Source: Billgrantia saliphila (GTDB lineage Bacteria > Pseudomonadota > Gammaproteobacteria > Pseudomonadales > Halomonadaceae). Taken from it: a stretch of DNA of 64,000 nt. Positions within the stretch are counted from its first letter, which is position 1. Each line of letters starts with the position of its first letter. The stretch covers positions 124,001-188,000 of the forward strand of contig NZ_PJRN01000006.1 in assembly GCF_002930105.1 (NCBI RefSeq), in the 5' to 3' direction. A model generated the notes under the pieces. That model did not search any database and had not been told where the DNA came from. It was given only the letters and a program-made list of their open reading frames with translations. Positions 7,738 through 16,271 of the stretch are shown here, in pieces. The position numbers and the translations under genes are program-made.

Positions 7738-10241
7738 TGCTGACCGCCCTGGCGACGCTTCTATCGCACTACCGGCGCCACCCCGGCCAGCTCGCCATGC
7801 TGCTGCTGGGGTTGTGGGTGGCCGGCGCACTGTGGAGCGGCGTGCAGGCGATCAACGCCTCGGCCCGCGACAGCTACGCCCGCGCCGAGGCGCTGTTCAC
7901 CACCGGACTCGACCGCCTGGAACGCCGCGACGGCGAGCCGCTGACTCGCGCCGATTTCCTGCGCCTGCGCCGCGCCGGCCTGCCCGTCTCGCCGTTGCTC
8001 GAGGGCGCGCTGGAGGCGCCCGATGGCTCCGAGCTGCGCGTGATCGGCATCGATCCCCTCACCTTGCCCGGCGACAGCGCCTTCGCCGATGCTTCGTCTT
8101 CGAGCCAGGGCGAGCTGACCGCCTTTCTCACCCCGCCGTGGCAGACTCGCGTCGCCCCGGACACCCTGCCCACTCTGAGCGTGAACGCCCGCGAGGCGAC
8201 CGGCGCCGAGCCGCGCCTGGACGAAGGACGGCTGCCACCGCTGGTGCTGACGCCCGCGCTGCCGCCTGGCACCCTGGTGATGGATATCGCCGCCGCGGCG
8301 GCCCTGCTCGATAGCGAGGAACGATTGTCCCGACTCGTCACCGCGCCCGGTGAGCTCGAACGCGCGCCCGCGGGGCTGGTGCTGACCCCGGCCGACACCC
8401 TGGTCTCGCCCGGCCAGCTCACCGAGAGCTTCCACCTCAACCTCACCGCCATGGCGCTGCTGGCCTTGGTGGTGGGGCTGTTCATCGTTCAGGCGGCGCT
8501 GGGCCTGGCACTGGAGCAGCGCCTGGGCATGCTGCGTACGCTGCGGGCACTAGGCTTGTCGGGGCGCGCCCTGGTCGGCCTGCTGGCGCTGGAGTTGCTA
8601 CTGCTGGGGCTCGCCGGTGCCGTGGCCGGGATCGTCAGCGGCGTGTGGCTGGCACGCGTACTGCTGCCCGACGTGGCGGCCACCCTGGGCAGCCTCTACG
8701 GCGCCGAGGTGGCGGTCACGCTCAACCTTCCTTGGCACTACTGGTTCGGCGGGCTCGGCGTCACCCTGGGCGGCCTGTTGCTGGCGGGCAGCGGCGTGCT
8801 GTGGCGGGCCTCGAAGCTGAGCGTGCTGGGGCTGGGTCAGGCCCAGGCCTGGCGCGCCGGTTTCGTGCGCCAGCTACGCGGCATGGCTCTGGCGGGCGGC
8901 GCTGTTACGGCGGCCGGTCTCGTCCTGTGGGCGTGGCTCGTGCGCCAGCCCCCCGGTGAAGGGCTGCTTGCCGGCTTCGGTCTGATCGCTGCGCTGCTGC
9001 TGGCCAGCGCCCTGCTGCTATCGCCACTGCTGGCCCTGGCGCTGGCCGGGCTCGGCCAGTTGGTGCGTCGCCGCCCGCTGGCACAATGGGCGATGGCCGA
9101 CCTGCAGCTTCAGTTGCCGCGGCTGGCACTGGCGATGATGGCGCTGTTGATCGCGCTCTCCGCCAACCTGGGCGTGAGCAGCATGGTCGGCGGCTTTCGC
9201 CTCACTTTCCTCGACTGGCTCGATCAGCGCCTGGTAGCGGATTACTACCTGCGCCCGCCGCCTGAGCGCTTCGATGCGGTACAGGCGTGGCTGTCCGAGC
9301 GCCCCGAGGTCGCCGAACTGCTGCCGACCCGCCATGCCGATGCCACCCTGCTCGAGATCGAAGGAACCGACGGGGCGCGCACGCCGCACCTGCCGGTCGG
9401 TCTCTACGGCATCACCCCCGGAGAATCGCTGATGCCGAGCTGGCCGCTGCTCGCAACCCAGGCCGGTCGCGACGACGCCTGGCAGGCCTTCGCCGCGGGC
9501 GAGGCCGCCTTCGTCAACGAGCAGCTCGCCATCGACCAGGACCTGGCCCCGGGCGACCGCGTGACGCTGTCGGCACCGGGTGGCCGGGAGACGCTCGCGG
9601 TGGCGGCGGTCTATCCCGACTACGGCAATACCCGCGGCGAGGTGCTGCTGGCCACGCCACAGCTGGCCGAACGTTTCGCCGCCGCGCCCAGCTCAATCGG
9701 CATCGTACTTGCTGAGGGCGCTGATGAGGCCGCGTTGCGTGACGCACTGCGCCAACGCGCGCTCGGCAGCGACACCCTGGTGGACCAGCGCGAGGTGAAA
9801 CGCCTGTCCATTGAGATATTCGAGCGCACTTTCACCATCACCCGGGCGCTGAGCGTGCTGACCCTGGGCGTGGCCGCCCTGGCCCTGCTCGCGAGTCTCT
9901 TGGCTCAGGCGCGGGAGCGCCGGCGTCAGCTCGCCCCGCTGTGGGCGCTGGGCGTGCCACGTGCTCGATTGGTCGCCATCCAGTTGGCCCAGCTGGGCGG
10001 CATGTCACTAGCCGTCGGCGCCCTCGCCGTGCCGCTGGGCAGCGTACTCGCGCTGGGCCTGGTGGCGATAATCAACGTGGCCGCCTTCGGCTGGCGCCTG
10101 CCGCTGCACGTCTTCACCGGCGACATCGTCCTCACTTTGGCGACGGCCACCGCGGTGGCACTGCTCGCCGCACTGCTGCCAGCGGCCCGCCTGTGGCGTA
10201 CGCCGCCCCGCGCCCTGCTGGCAGAGGAGAGCGACACATGA
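7737..10241 (+). CDS. FtsX-family ABC transporter permease (YbbP-like)
   Basis: The 834-residue membrane protein has the large two-module form of YbbP-type permeases. There is one N-terminal segment near residues 15-35, a periplasmic domain to about 235, a cluster of hydrophobic segments between about 238 and 437, a second periplasmic domain, and three C-terminal segments between about 700 and 820. The FtsX motif region with ALRALGLSG is near residue 265. It starts inside the stop codon of the ATPase gene and ends in a 4-base ATGA overlap with the lipoprotein gene, so all three are translationally coupled. Such permeases do not import solutes but move or remodel envelope components. The cargo is not known here. 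Confidence 0.9.
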   Translation: MLTALATLLSHYRRHPGQLAMLLLGLWVAGALWSGVQAINASARDSYARAEALFTTGLDRLERRDGEPLTRADFLRLRRAGLPVSPLLEGALEAPDGSELRVIGIDPLTLPGDSAFADASSSSQGELTAFLTPPWQTRVAPDTLPTLSVNAREATGAEPRLDEGRLPPLVLTPALPPGTLVMDIAAAAALLDSEERLSRLVTAPGELERAPAGLVLTPADTLVSPGQLTESFHLNLTAMALLALVVGLFIVQAALGLALEQRLGMLRTLRALGLSGRALVGLLALELLLLGLAGAVAGIVSGVWLARVLLPDVAATLGSLYGAEVAVTLNLPWHYWFGGLGVTLGGLLLAGSGVLWRASKLSVLGLGQAQAWRAGFVRQLRGMALAGGAVTAAGLVLWAWLVRQPPGEGLLAGFGLIAALLLASALLLSPLLALALAGLGQLVRRRPLAQWAMADLQLQLPRLALAMMALLIALSANLGVSSMVGGFRLTFLDWLDQRLVADYYLRPPPERFDAVQAWLSERPEVAELLPTRHADATLLEIEGTDGARTPHLPVGLYGITPGESLMPSWPLLATQAGRDDAWQAFAAGEAAFVNEQLAIDQDLAPGDRVTLSAPGGRETLAVAAVYPDYGNTRGEVLLATPQLAERFAAAPSSIGIVLAEGADEAALRDALRQRALGSDTLVDQREVKRLSIEIFERTFTITRALSVLTLGVAALALLASLLAQARERRRQLAPLWALGVPRARLVAIQLAQLGGMSLAVGALAVPLGSVLALGLVAIINVAAFGWRLPLHVFTGDIVLTLATATAVALLAALLPAARLWRTPPRALLAEESDT

Positions 10242-11398
10242 GGCCTTGGCCGGGTATCGCGCTCCTGCTGCTGACGCTGGTCGGCTGCGGCGACGAAACG
10301 TCGCCCGGCGAACCCGCCGGCTTCGCCGGGCTGGGCGAGGCAGCCGACGACTTCGCCCAGGCCAGCGCAGACATAGAACTGCGCTTCCCCGAGGACCACG
10401 CCGCCCACCCGGACTATCGCATCGAATGGTGGTACCTCACCGCCAACCTCGAGGATGAGCGCGGCGAACCGCTGGGCTTGCAGTGGACACTGTTCCGCCA
10501 GGCGCTCACTCCCCCCGACCGACGCCCCGAGCCCAGCCCCTGGGCAGCCGACCAGCTGTGGATGGCGCACATGGCGGTCTCCCGGGGCGACACCCACCGG
10601 GTGGCGGAGCGCTTCGCCCGGAGCCATAGTGCCGATGAAAACGGCCAGGCAGGAGCCGTTGCCGAACCGTTTCGTGCCTGGATCGATCATTGGCAGCTGG
10701 CCAGCCGTATCGAGACATCAGACGAGTCCCGAAACGAGGATACCTTCGCCGAACTCTCGCTATCGGCCCGGCAGGACGACGAACACGGCGGCTTCGGCTA
10801 CGATCTGACGCTTACCGCCGAGGGGCCGTTGGTACTGCATGGCGAAGCCGGCTTCAGCCAGAAGTCGGCCGACGGCCAAGGCTCGATCTCCTCTGGTTCG
10901 ATGTACTACAGCCAGCCGTTCTGGCGCATCGAAGGCGACGTCACGCTGGACGGCGAGACCCGCGCGGTGAGTGGGCACGGCTGGCTCGACCGCGAATGGA
11001 GCAGCCAATTGCTGGGGGCAGAGCAGCGGGGCTGGGACTGGTTCTCGCTGCACCTGGAGAGCGGACAGAAACTGATGGCTTTTCAACTGCGCGGCGGCGG
11101 CGAGGACGGCGGCGACTACCGCTCGGGCACTTGGATCGCCCCCGATGGTGAACCCACCGCGCTTGCGCCGGACGAACTCGTCATGACGCCGCTCGAAACA
11201 CAGCAGGTCGTGGGGCGCGAGGTGCCCCTACGCTGGCACCTGAAGATCCCCGGCGTCGGGCTCGAGCTGATCGTCGAGGCGCCTCATGCCGAACGCTGGA
11301 TGACCACCAGCGTGCCCTACTGGGAAGGTGAAGTGATCGCCCGCAATGCCGACGGCGAGCCGCTGGGCGTCGGTTACCTGGAAATGACCGGCTATTGA
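10238..11398 (+). CDS. AttH/CrtC-like (lipocalin-fold) lipoprotein
   Basis: The 386-residue protein has a lipoprotein signal peptide with lipobox LVGC (Cys17), so it should be acylated and anchored in the envelope. The mature part begins after a low-complexity linker. It contains RIEWWYLTANLED and GHGWLDREWSSQLL, features of the hydroxyneurosporene synthase / AttH family, now classed as lipocalin-like domains. Its ATG overlaps the permease stop (ATGA), making it the third partner of the exporter. This gene order with a YbbA/YbbP pair is known in other Proteobacteria; the molecule handled is unknown. Function beyond the fold is inference. Confidence 0.85.
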   Translation: MRPWPGIALLLLTLVGCGDETSPGEPAGFAGLGEAADDFAQASADIELRFPEDHAAHPDYRIEWWYLTANLEDERGEPLGLQWTLFRQALTPPDRRPEPSPWAADQLWMAHMAVSRGDTHRVAERFARSHSADENGQAGAVAEPFRAWIDHWQLASRIETSDESRNEDTFAELSLSARQDDEHGGFGYDLTLTAEGPLVLHGEAGFSQKSADGQGSISSGSMYYSQPFWRIEGDVTLDGETRAVSGHGWLDREWSSQLLGAEQRGWDWFSLHLESGQKLMAFQLRGGGEDGGDYRSGTWIAPDGEPTALAPDELVMTPLETQQVVGREVPLRWHLKIPGVGLELIVEAPHAERWMTTSVPYWEGEVIARNADGEPLGVGYLEMTGY

Positions 11399-11419
11399 CG
11401 CGGCGCGAGGAGAGACGCC

Positions 11420-12337
11420 ATGAACCTGCTGGATGCCATGACCGCCTTCGTGCGTGTCGCCGAGCTGGGCAGCTATACCCGCGCAGCGGAAGCTCTCGAC
11501 CTGTCGCGAACGCGGGTCTCGCGAATGATCATGGAGCTCGAAAGCCACCTGGGCGTGCGCCTGCTGCAGCGCACGACGCGGCGCCTGCATCTCACCGAAG
11601 CGGGCGAGGGCTACCTGGCTCGCGCCCAGGGCATCCTGCAGGCACTGGAAGAAGCCGAATCCGAACTGGGCGCCGGTAGCACCGAGGTCTGCGGCCGGCT
11701 GCGCCTCAATGGGCCGATGTCCTTCGGCACGCGCTTCCTCGCTCCGCAGGTCTCCCGCTTCATGCGCGAACACCCGGCGCTGGAGGTACGCCTGGACCTC
11801 AATGATCGTCGCGTGGACCTGCTCGAGGAAGGCTACGACCTGGCGATCCGCATCGGCGAACTGCCCGACTCCAGCCTGGTGGCACGCCGCCTGGCACGCT
11901 GCCGCCTGTTGCTGTGCGCATCGCCGGACTACCTGGCCCGCTTCGGTGAGCCACGCGAGCTTGAGGCGCTGTCCGAGCATCACTGCCTGCGCTACCGGAC
12001 GTCCAGCGGCACCGACTGGAACCTGGGTGGGCGACGCCTCGCCGTGCAGGGCCCGCTGGAGAGCAATAACGGTGACGTGCTGACCCAGGCCGCCGAAGCC
12101 GGGCTGGGTATCGCCCAGCAGCCGAGCTTTCTGGTGACCGAGAGCATCAAGAGCGGACGCCTGGTGCCGCTTCTGACAGACGCGCCGTCAACGACGCTGG
12201 GGATCTATGGCGTCTACCCAGCGCGGCGCCACCTGCCGGCCAAGGTCGACCGCCTGCTCGACTTCCTGGCCGATGCCTGGGGGGATCCCCCCGAATGGGA
12301 GCGGGAAATGGGATTGTCGCCTATTGAGCAACAGTGA
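11420..12337 (+). CDS. LysR-family transcriptional regulator
   Basis: This 305-residue regulator has an N-terminal winged helix (AFVRVAELGSYTRAAEALDL, residues 8-27, then SRTRVSRMIMELESHLG) and a LysR substrate-binding domain. GGAGAG lies eight bases upstream of the ATG at 11420, and the gene begins 22 bases after the lipoprotein gene. Downstream on the same strand are a DoxX protein and a DODA-type dioxygenase, a trio seen in many Proteobacteria, so it probably controls those genes rather than the exporter. It most resembles the large group of LysR proteins acting on quinone or aldehyde stress genes; the inducer is not identifiable. Confidence 0.92.
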   Translation: MNLLDAMTAFVRVAELGSYTRAAEALDLSRTRVSRMIMELESHLGVRLLQRTTRRLHLTEAGEGYLARAQGILQALEEAESELGAGSTEVCGRLRLNGPMSFGTRFLAPQVSRFMREHPALEVRLDLNDRRVDLLEEGYDLAIRIGELPDSSLVARRLARCRLLLCASPDYLARFGEPRELEALSEHHCLRYRTSSGTDWNLGGRRLAVQGPLESNNGDVLTQAAEAGLGIAQQPSFLVTESIKSGRLVPLLTDAPSTTLGIYGVYPARRHLPAKVDRLLDFLADAWGDPPEWEREMGLSPIEQQ

Positions 12338-12416
12338 AGTGCCTCTTTCCGTGATTATCCCAAGACATGTGCAACGTACAGTGTCGATACCCCTGACACG
12401 ATACGGAGCCCACCCC

Positions 12417-12860
12417 ATGCAAGCGCAAGCCACACAGGCCAGCCCCATCCTGGCCGACAATGTTCCTGCCCAGGCCCTACAAGCCCACGCCGCCGCCCTG
12501 TTGCGTATCTCGCTCGGCGTCATGGCGCTGGCCCACGGCCTGCTCAAGGTGTTCGTCTTCACCGTGCCTGGCACCGTCGGCTATTTCGAGTCGCTCGGCC
12601 TGCCCGGCTTCGTCGCCTACCTGACCATCCTCGCCGAGGTCGGCGGCGGCTTGGCCCTGCTGCTCGGCGTCTACACTCGCTGGGTGAGCCTGGCGTTGAT
12701 TCCGGTGCTGCTCGGCGCCGCCTGGGTCCATGCCGGCAACGGCTGGGTCTTCTCCAACCCGGGCGGCGGCTGGGAGTATCCGGTGTTCTGGGCCGTCACG
12801 CTGCTGGTGCAGGCGGGGCTGGGCAGCGGTAGCCTCGTGCTCAATCGTCGCTTCGCCTGA
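12417..12860 (+). CDS. DoxX-family membrane protein
   Basis: The 147-residue integral membrane protein has four hydrophobic segments and the DoxX pattern: LLRISLGVMALAHGLLKVFV around residues 24-43, FVAYLTILAEVGGGLALLLG around 63-82, and a conserved GWVFSNPGGGWEYPVFW segment near 108. DoxX proteins are small quinone-interacting or redox-linked membrane proteins of mostly unclear function. The ATG at 12417 is preceded by an 80-base gap after lysR, enough for its own promoter. Association with the dioxygenase downstream suggests a shared response to electrophilic quinones or phenols, an inference. Confidence 0.88.
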   Translation: MQAQATQASPILADNVPAQALQAHAAALLRISLGVMALAHGLLKVFVFTVPGTVGYFESLGLPGFVAYLTILAEVGGGLALLLGVYTRWVSLALIPVLLGAAWVHAGNGWVFSNPGGGWEYPVFWAVTLLVQAGLGSGSLVLNRRFA

Positions 12861-12943
12861 ACGCCATTCGCTCTACTGTCACCCACCTCTGTCATTCATC
12901 CGGTGGCGCCGCCCCGCGGCGCCAGTCCTCGAGGAGCATCGCC

Positions 12944-13681
12944 ATGTTGCCCAGCCTGTTCATTTCCCACGGCTCGCCGATGCTGGCCCTCACCCCGGGG
13001 CTGGCACACGACTTCCTGCGCAAGCTCGGCCCGACGCTCTCGCCCAAGGCCATCGTGGTGGTATCAGCCCACTGGGCCAGCGAGCGCCTGCAGGTGAGCA
13101 CCAGCGCGCGCCCCGAGACCATCCACGACTTCGGCGGCTTTCCCCGCGCGCTCTTCGAATGCCAGTACCCGGCGCCGGGCGAGCCTGAGTTGGCCATGAG
13201 GCTGGCGCGAACGCTCAACGCCGTGCCGGTGGAGCGCGGCCTGGACCACGGCGCCTGGGTGCCGCTGTCGCTGATGTTTCCCGCCGCCGACGTGCCGGTG
13301 GTGTCGCTGTCGCTGCCGGTCACCTGGTCGAATCGGGAGTTGGTGGCCCTGGGTGAGAAACTGGCAAAACTGCGGGAAGAAGGCGTGCTGTTCATCGGCT
13401 CGGGCAGCCTGACCCATAACCTGGCCGAGATGCAGGCGCAGGGTACGCCGATGCCGGCCTGGGTCGGCGAGTTCTCAGACTGGATACACGAGAAGCTGAC
13501 GAGCGGCGAGCGCACGGCTCTGTTCGAGTGGGAGGCGGCACCGCAGGCGCGACGCAACCACCCCACCCCCGAGCACTTCCAGCCATTGCTGGTAGCGCTG
13601 GGTGCGGGCGGCGAGGCGAGCCGTATCCACCACAGCATCGAACACGGCGTGCTGGCGATGGATGTCTACGCCTTCGCTTGA
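12944..13681 (+). CDS. DODA-type extradiol aromatic-ring-opening dioxygenase (YgiD-like)
   Basis: The 245-residue enzyme belongs to the class III extradiol dioxygenases of the YgiD/DODA group, which cleave catecholic rings using Fe(II) or Zn. Likely metal ligands are His9 in LFISHGSPM, His44 in VVSAHW and His182-type residues in the C-terminal RRNHPTPEHFQPLLVALG segment; GLDHGAWVPLSLMFP near residue 91 is the conserved acid-base region. GAGGAG precedes the ATG. It forms a set with the DoxX and LysR genes. The natural substrate of bacterial YgiD homologues is uncertain, since DOPA cleavage is seen in vitro. Confidence 0.92.
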   Translation: MLPSLFISHGSPMLALTPGLAHDFLRKLGPTLSPKAIVVVSAHWASERLQVSTSARPETIHDFGGFPRALFECQYPAPGEPELAMRLARTLNAVPVERGLDHGAWVPLSLMFPAADVPVVSLSLPVTWSNRELVALGEKLAKLREEGVLFIGSGSLTHNLAEMQAQGTPMPAWVGEFSDWIHEKLTSGERTALFEWEAAPQARRNHPTPEHFQPLLVALGAGGEASRIHHSIEHGVLAMDVYAFA

Positions 13682-13694
13682 ACGCGTGGGGTCG

Positions 13695-14228
13695 TCAATC
13701 GCCCAATTGCGCCAGGCGGTCGGCCTGGACCACCTCGATCCAGTAGCCATCTACGTCCTTGACGAACACCACGTTCTTCATCTTGCCCTGGTCCGAACGC
13801 TTGACGAAGGTAACCCGGCTGGCATCGAACCAGGCCTCAGCGGCTTCCAGGTCGGGCACCGAGAAACAGATATGGCCGAAGCCCTGGGGCTCGGCATTGC
13901 CGTCGTGGTAGGAGAAGTCGTCCTGGGTCTCGGTGCCCCAGTTGTGGGTGAGTTCCAGCAGGCCCGTCTGACGGAAAGTCCACACGGTACGCTCCTGGGC
14001 GTCTTCCGGCACCTGTACATCCTCGTCCAGCTTGGCCAGGAAGTAGAGTGAGAAGCCCAGCTCCTCGAAGTCGAGCCGGCGCAGCACGCGCATGCCGAAT
14101 ATGCCGGTATAAAAGGCCAACGACTTCTCCGGATCCTTGACCCGCAGCATGGTGTGATTGAGACGGAAGCCCATGGAATCCGCGGAGGGCGTCTTCACGC
14201 CCGGATGCCGTTCACCCCTGAAGCTCAT
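13695..14228 (-). CDS. gloA: Lactoylglutathione lyase (glyoxalase I)
   Basis: The 177-residue glyoxalase I isomerises the methylglyoxal-glutathione hemithioacetal to S-lactoylglutathione in the cytoplasm. The opening NHTMLRVKDPEKSLAFY and the internal FSLYFLAKLDEDVQVPE closely follow the longer, eukaryote-like zinc-type GloA; GFGHICFSVPDL and DVDGYWIEVVQ supply the later metal ligands. The ATG at 14228 is chosen over a frame 55 codons longer because AAGGAGAG sits correctly before it. It is divergent from the NlpC/P60 gene and convergent with the dioxygenase gene, whose stop is 13 bases away. Confidence 0.95.
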   Translation of the reverse strand: MSFRGERHPGVKTPSADSMGFRLNHTMLRVKDPEKSLAFYTGIFGMRVLRRLDFEELGFSLYFLAKLDEDVQVPEDAQERTVWTFRQTGLLELTHNWGTETQDDFSYHDGNAEPQGFGHICFSVPDLEAAEAWFDASRVTFVKRSDQGKMKNVVFVKDVDGYWIEVVQADRLAQLGD

Positions 14229-14364
14229 GCGACTCTCCTTGTTCGTCGTATCGGGTATAACGATGATGCGACCCGTCTCGGTTTTTTTCCAGCCGGGGAT
14301 GACTGCCACTCCGCCACGCCGCGCGCTAGAGTAGGGGAACGCAGGCAATCGACGAGCGAACCCC

Positions 14365-14883
14365 ATGCCGACCCAACCCTGGCCCCGTCCCAACGACCCG
14401 TGCTGCCTGTGGCGTCATGGCCGCGCTGCGGTGTGGGTGCTGTTGCTGGCGCTCATGGCCGGCTGTGCCAGCCGCGATCTGGCCGTGCGCGACCCGCACC
14501 CCGGCGAGGAGGCCCTCTCCATCGAACGCGCCCTGATCCTGGCCACCGCCAAGGAGGCGCTGGGCACACCCTATCGCCTGGGAGGCAATACTCCGGCGGG
14601 ACTCGACTGCTCGGGGCTGGTGGAAATGGCCTACCGCTCGGCGGGTATCAAGGTGCCGCGCACCGCCGATGCCCAGTACCGCGCGCTGCCGACCGTGAAG
14701 CAGGCCCAGCCCGGCGACCTGCTGTTCTTCGGTGACCGACGCAAGGCCACCCATGTCGGCATCTACCGCGGCAACGGCCAGATGATTCACGCCCCCGGCC
14801 GCGGCCGAAAAGTGGTCAGCGTGCCCCTGGACGTCGCCTACTGGCAGGAGCGTTTCCTGGGCGCCGCAAGTCCCGCGCCCTGA
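14365..14883 (+). CDS. NlpC/P60-family lipoprotein (peptidoglycan endopeptidase)
   Basis: The 172-residue protein carries a long positively charged N-terminus, a hydrophobic segment and a lipobox LMAGC at about residue 33, so it is an envelope lipoprotein. The catalytic domain shows the NlpC/P60 triad: Cys in LDCSGLVEMAYR near residue 76, His in THVGIYRG near 130 and His in MIHAPGRG near 141. It resembles E. coli Spr (MepS) and NlpC, which cut D-Glu-mDAP crosslinks. GTPYRLGG before the catalytic Cys is also standard. It stands alone between a divergent gloA and thiE, which follows after 58 bases. Confidence 0.92.
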   Translation: MPTQPWPRPNDPCCLWRHGRAAVWVLLLALMAGCASRDLAVRDPHPGEEALSIERALILATAKEALGTPYRLGGNTPAGLDCSGLVEMAYRSAGIKVPRTADAQYRALPTVKQAQPGDLLFFGDRRKATHVGIYRGNGQMIHAPGRGRKVVSVPLDVAYWQERFLGAASPAP

Positions 14884-14941
14884 CGCCACCTCGAGGGGCT
14901 AGTATGATCGAGGCATTCCCCTACCTCTTTCGGTGAGACCC

Positions 14942-15556
14942 ATGCGCCTCGATCTTTCCCTTTATCTAGTGACCGACCCGGAGCTTTGTGCCAGGCATGG
15001 CCTGGTGGAGACCGTGGTAGCCGCCGTGCGTGGCGGCGTGACGCTGGTACAACTGCGCGACAAGCACGCCTCCGATGCCGAGATGATCGACCAGGCAAGA
15101 CGCCTCAAGATGGCGCTGGCCGGCAGCGGTGTGCCGCTGATCGTCAACGATCGCCTGGCCGTGGCCGTGGAGAGCGGCGCCGACGGCCTGCACCTTGGCC
15201 AGGACGATGGCGACGTGGCCGCCGCCCGCAGTGCGCTGGGCGAGCGAGCCATTCTCGGGCTCTCGATACAGAACCACGAGCAGCTCTCTCGCCTCGATCC
15301 GGCTCCGCTCGACTACCTCGGCCTGGGCCCGGTGTTCGCCACTTCGACCAAACGGAACCACGCCGCGCCACTGGGCTTCGAAGGCCTCGCGTCGCTGGTG
15401 GCGGCGAGCCCGCTACCGGCGGTGGCCATCGGCGGCCTCAAGGCCGAGCATGCGACCCGGGTACGCGCCGCCGGCGCCGAGGGCCCAGCGGTAATCTCGG
15501 CGATCTGCGGGCAGCCCGACCCGGAAGCTGCCGCACGAGCGTTCTTCGCGAAGTAG
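14942..15556 (+). CDS. thiE: Thiamine-phosphate synthase
   Basis: The 204-residue TIM-barrel enzyme joins HMP-diphosphate and HET-phosphate to make thiamine phosphate. Characteristic stretches are GVTLVQLRDK near residue 33, LIVNDRLAVAVESGADGLHL around 66-85 followed by GQDDGD, and the phosphate-binding region VAIGGLKAEHA near 165. The usual length is about 210 residues, so it is complete. The ATG at 14942 follows GGTGAG; a GTG at 14933 would add three residues. No thiD, thiG or thiamine riboswitch is visible nearby, so here it is a lone gene. Confidence 0.94.
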   Translation: MRLDLSLYLVTDPELCARHGLVETVVAAVRGGVTLVQLRDKHASDAEMIDQARRLKMALAGSGVPLIVNDRLAVAVESGADGLHLGQDDGDVAAARSALGERAILGLSIQNHEQLSRLDPAPLDYLGLGPVFATSTKRNHAAPLGFEGLASLVAASPLPAVAIGGLKAEHATRVRAAGAEGPAVISAICGQPDPEAAARAFFAK

Positions 15557-15580
15557 CAAATGGTAGACGAAGCGAGGGGA

Positions 15581-16063
15581 TCAGGTGCGCTGATGCGCCT
15601 TGTCGCGAATGAAGCGTTCCATGATGTCCAGGGTCTCCTGGCTGACGTGGTGCTCCATCCCCTCGGCATCGATGCGCGCGGTGTGATCGCTCACGCCCAG
15701 GGCGCGCAGGAATCGCAGCACGGTGGTGTGGCGCTGCTGCGACATGCGCGCCATGGCCTCGCCTTTTTCGGTCAGGAAGAGTGAACGGTAGGGCTTGCTG
15801 GCCACCAGGCCCAGGCTCTTGAGTCGCGTGACCGTCTTCGACACGGTGGCCTGGCTGACCCCCATGCGCAGGGCAACATCCGTCGAGCGCGCCTCCCCCT
15901 GATGCTTCAGCAGGTCGGCGATCAGCTCCACGTAATCTTCCAGCAGTTCGGTCTCGTGAGCGTTGCGCACGGCGGCGTATTGCTGCGCATGCTGCTCGCT
16001 CGGCGGCAAGGCGTCCGCCTTGCAAAGGCTGATGGCAGGCGAGTCGTACGGGGTATCGGTCAT
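15581..16063 (-). CDS. mntR: MntR-type (DtxR-family) manganese-responsive regulator
   Basis: This 160-residue regulator has the DtxR winged helix (SQATVSKTVTRLKSLGLVAS near residue 70) and metal-binding dimerisation domain (EGMEHHVSQETLDIMERF near 138, with His-His and Glu). It matches proteobacterial MntR, which represses Mn importers when loaded with Mn. The start is assigned to 16063 (MTDTPYD); an upstream ATG adds 12 residues, and neither has a strong ribosome site. It is divergent from the metal ABC transporter genes, with a DtxR-like palindrome between them, a typical control arrangement. Confidence 0.88.
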   Translation of the reverse strand: MTDTPYDSPAISLCKADALPPSEQHAQQYAAVRNAHETELLEDYVELIADLLKHQGEARSTDVALRMGVSQATVSKTVTRLKSLGLVASKPYRSLFLTEKGEAMARMSQQRHTTVLRFLRALGVSDHTARIDAEGMEHHVSQETLDIMERFIRDKAHQRT

Positions 16064-16135
16064 CGGGCCAATATAGGGCAACTGCCAGGATGGCAGCAAC
16101 CGTACGCCCGCCAGGGTTTCTGCTTACCCTACAAG

Positions 16136-16149
16136 TTAACCTCGGCTAA
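16136..16149. promoter_or_regulatory. Putative MntR/DtxR-type operator
   Basis: TTAACCTCGGCTAA is an imperfect dyad of the form TTA-CC--GG-TAA, which resembles DtxR-family operators (TTAGG...CCTAA type). It lies in the 208-base divergent gap between mntR and the metal ABC ATPase gene. Position and symmetry fit; binding is inferred. Confidence 0.5.
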
Positions 16150-16271
16150 GATATTTGCTGCACGCTTAAAAAGTCCCTACATTGAAATGAAAGCGACATG
16201 GCGCGTTCACGTCCGCCCGGAATGGGTCGACGCGGCAGCCAGCAACGGCGACGAGATCCCAGGAGGCCAAC

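Noticed and set aside
14884..14941. Thiamine riboswitch before thiE
   Set aside because: The gap is only 58 bases and lacks the conserved CTGAGA and ACCTGA elements of a TPP riboswitch.
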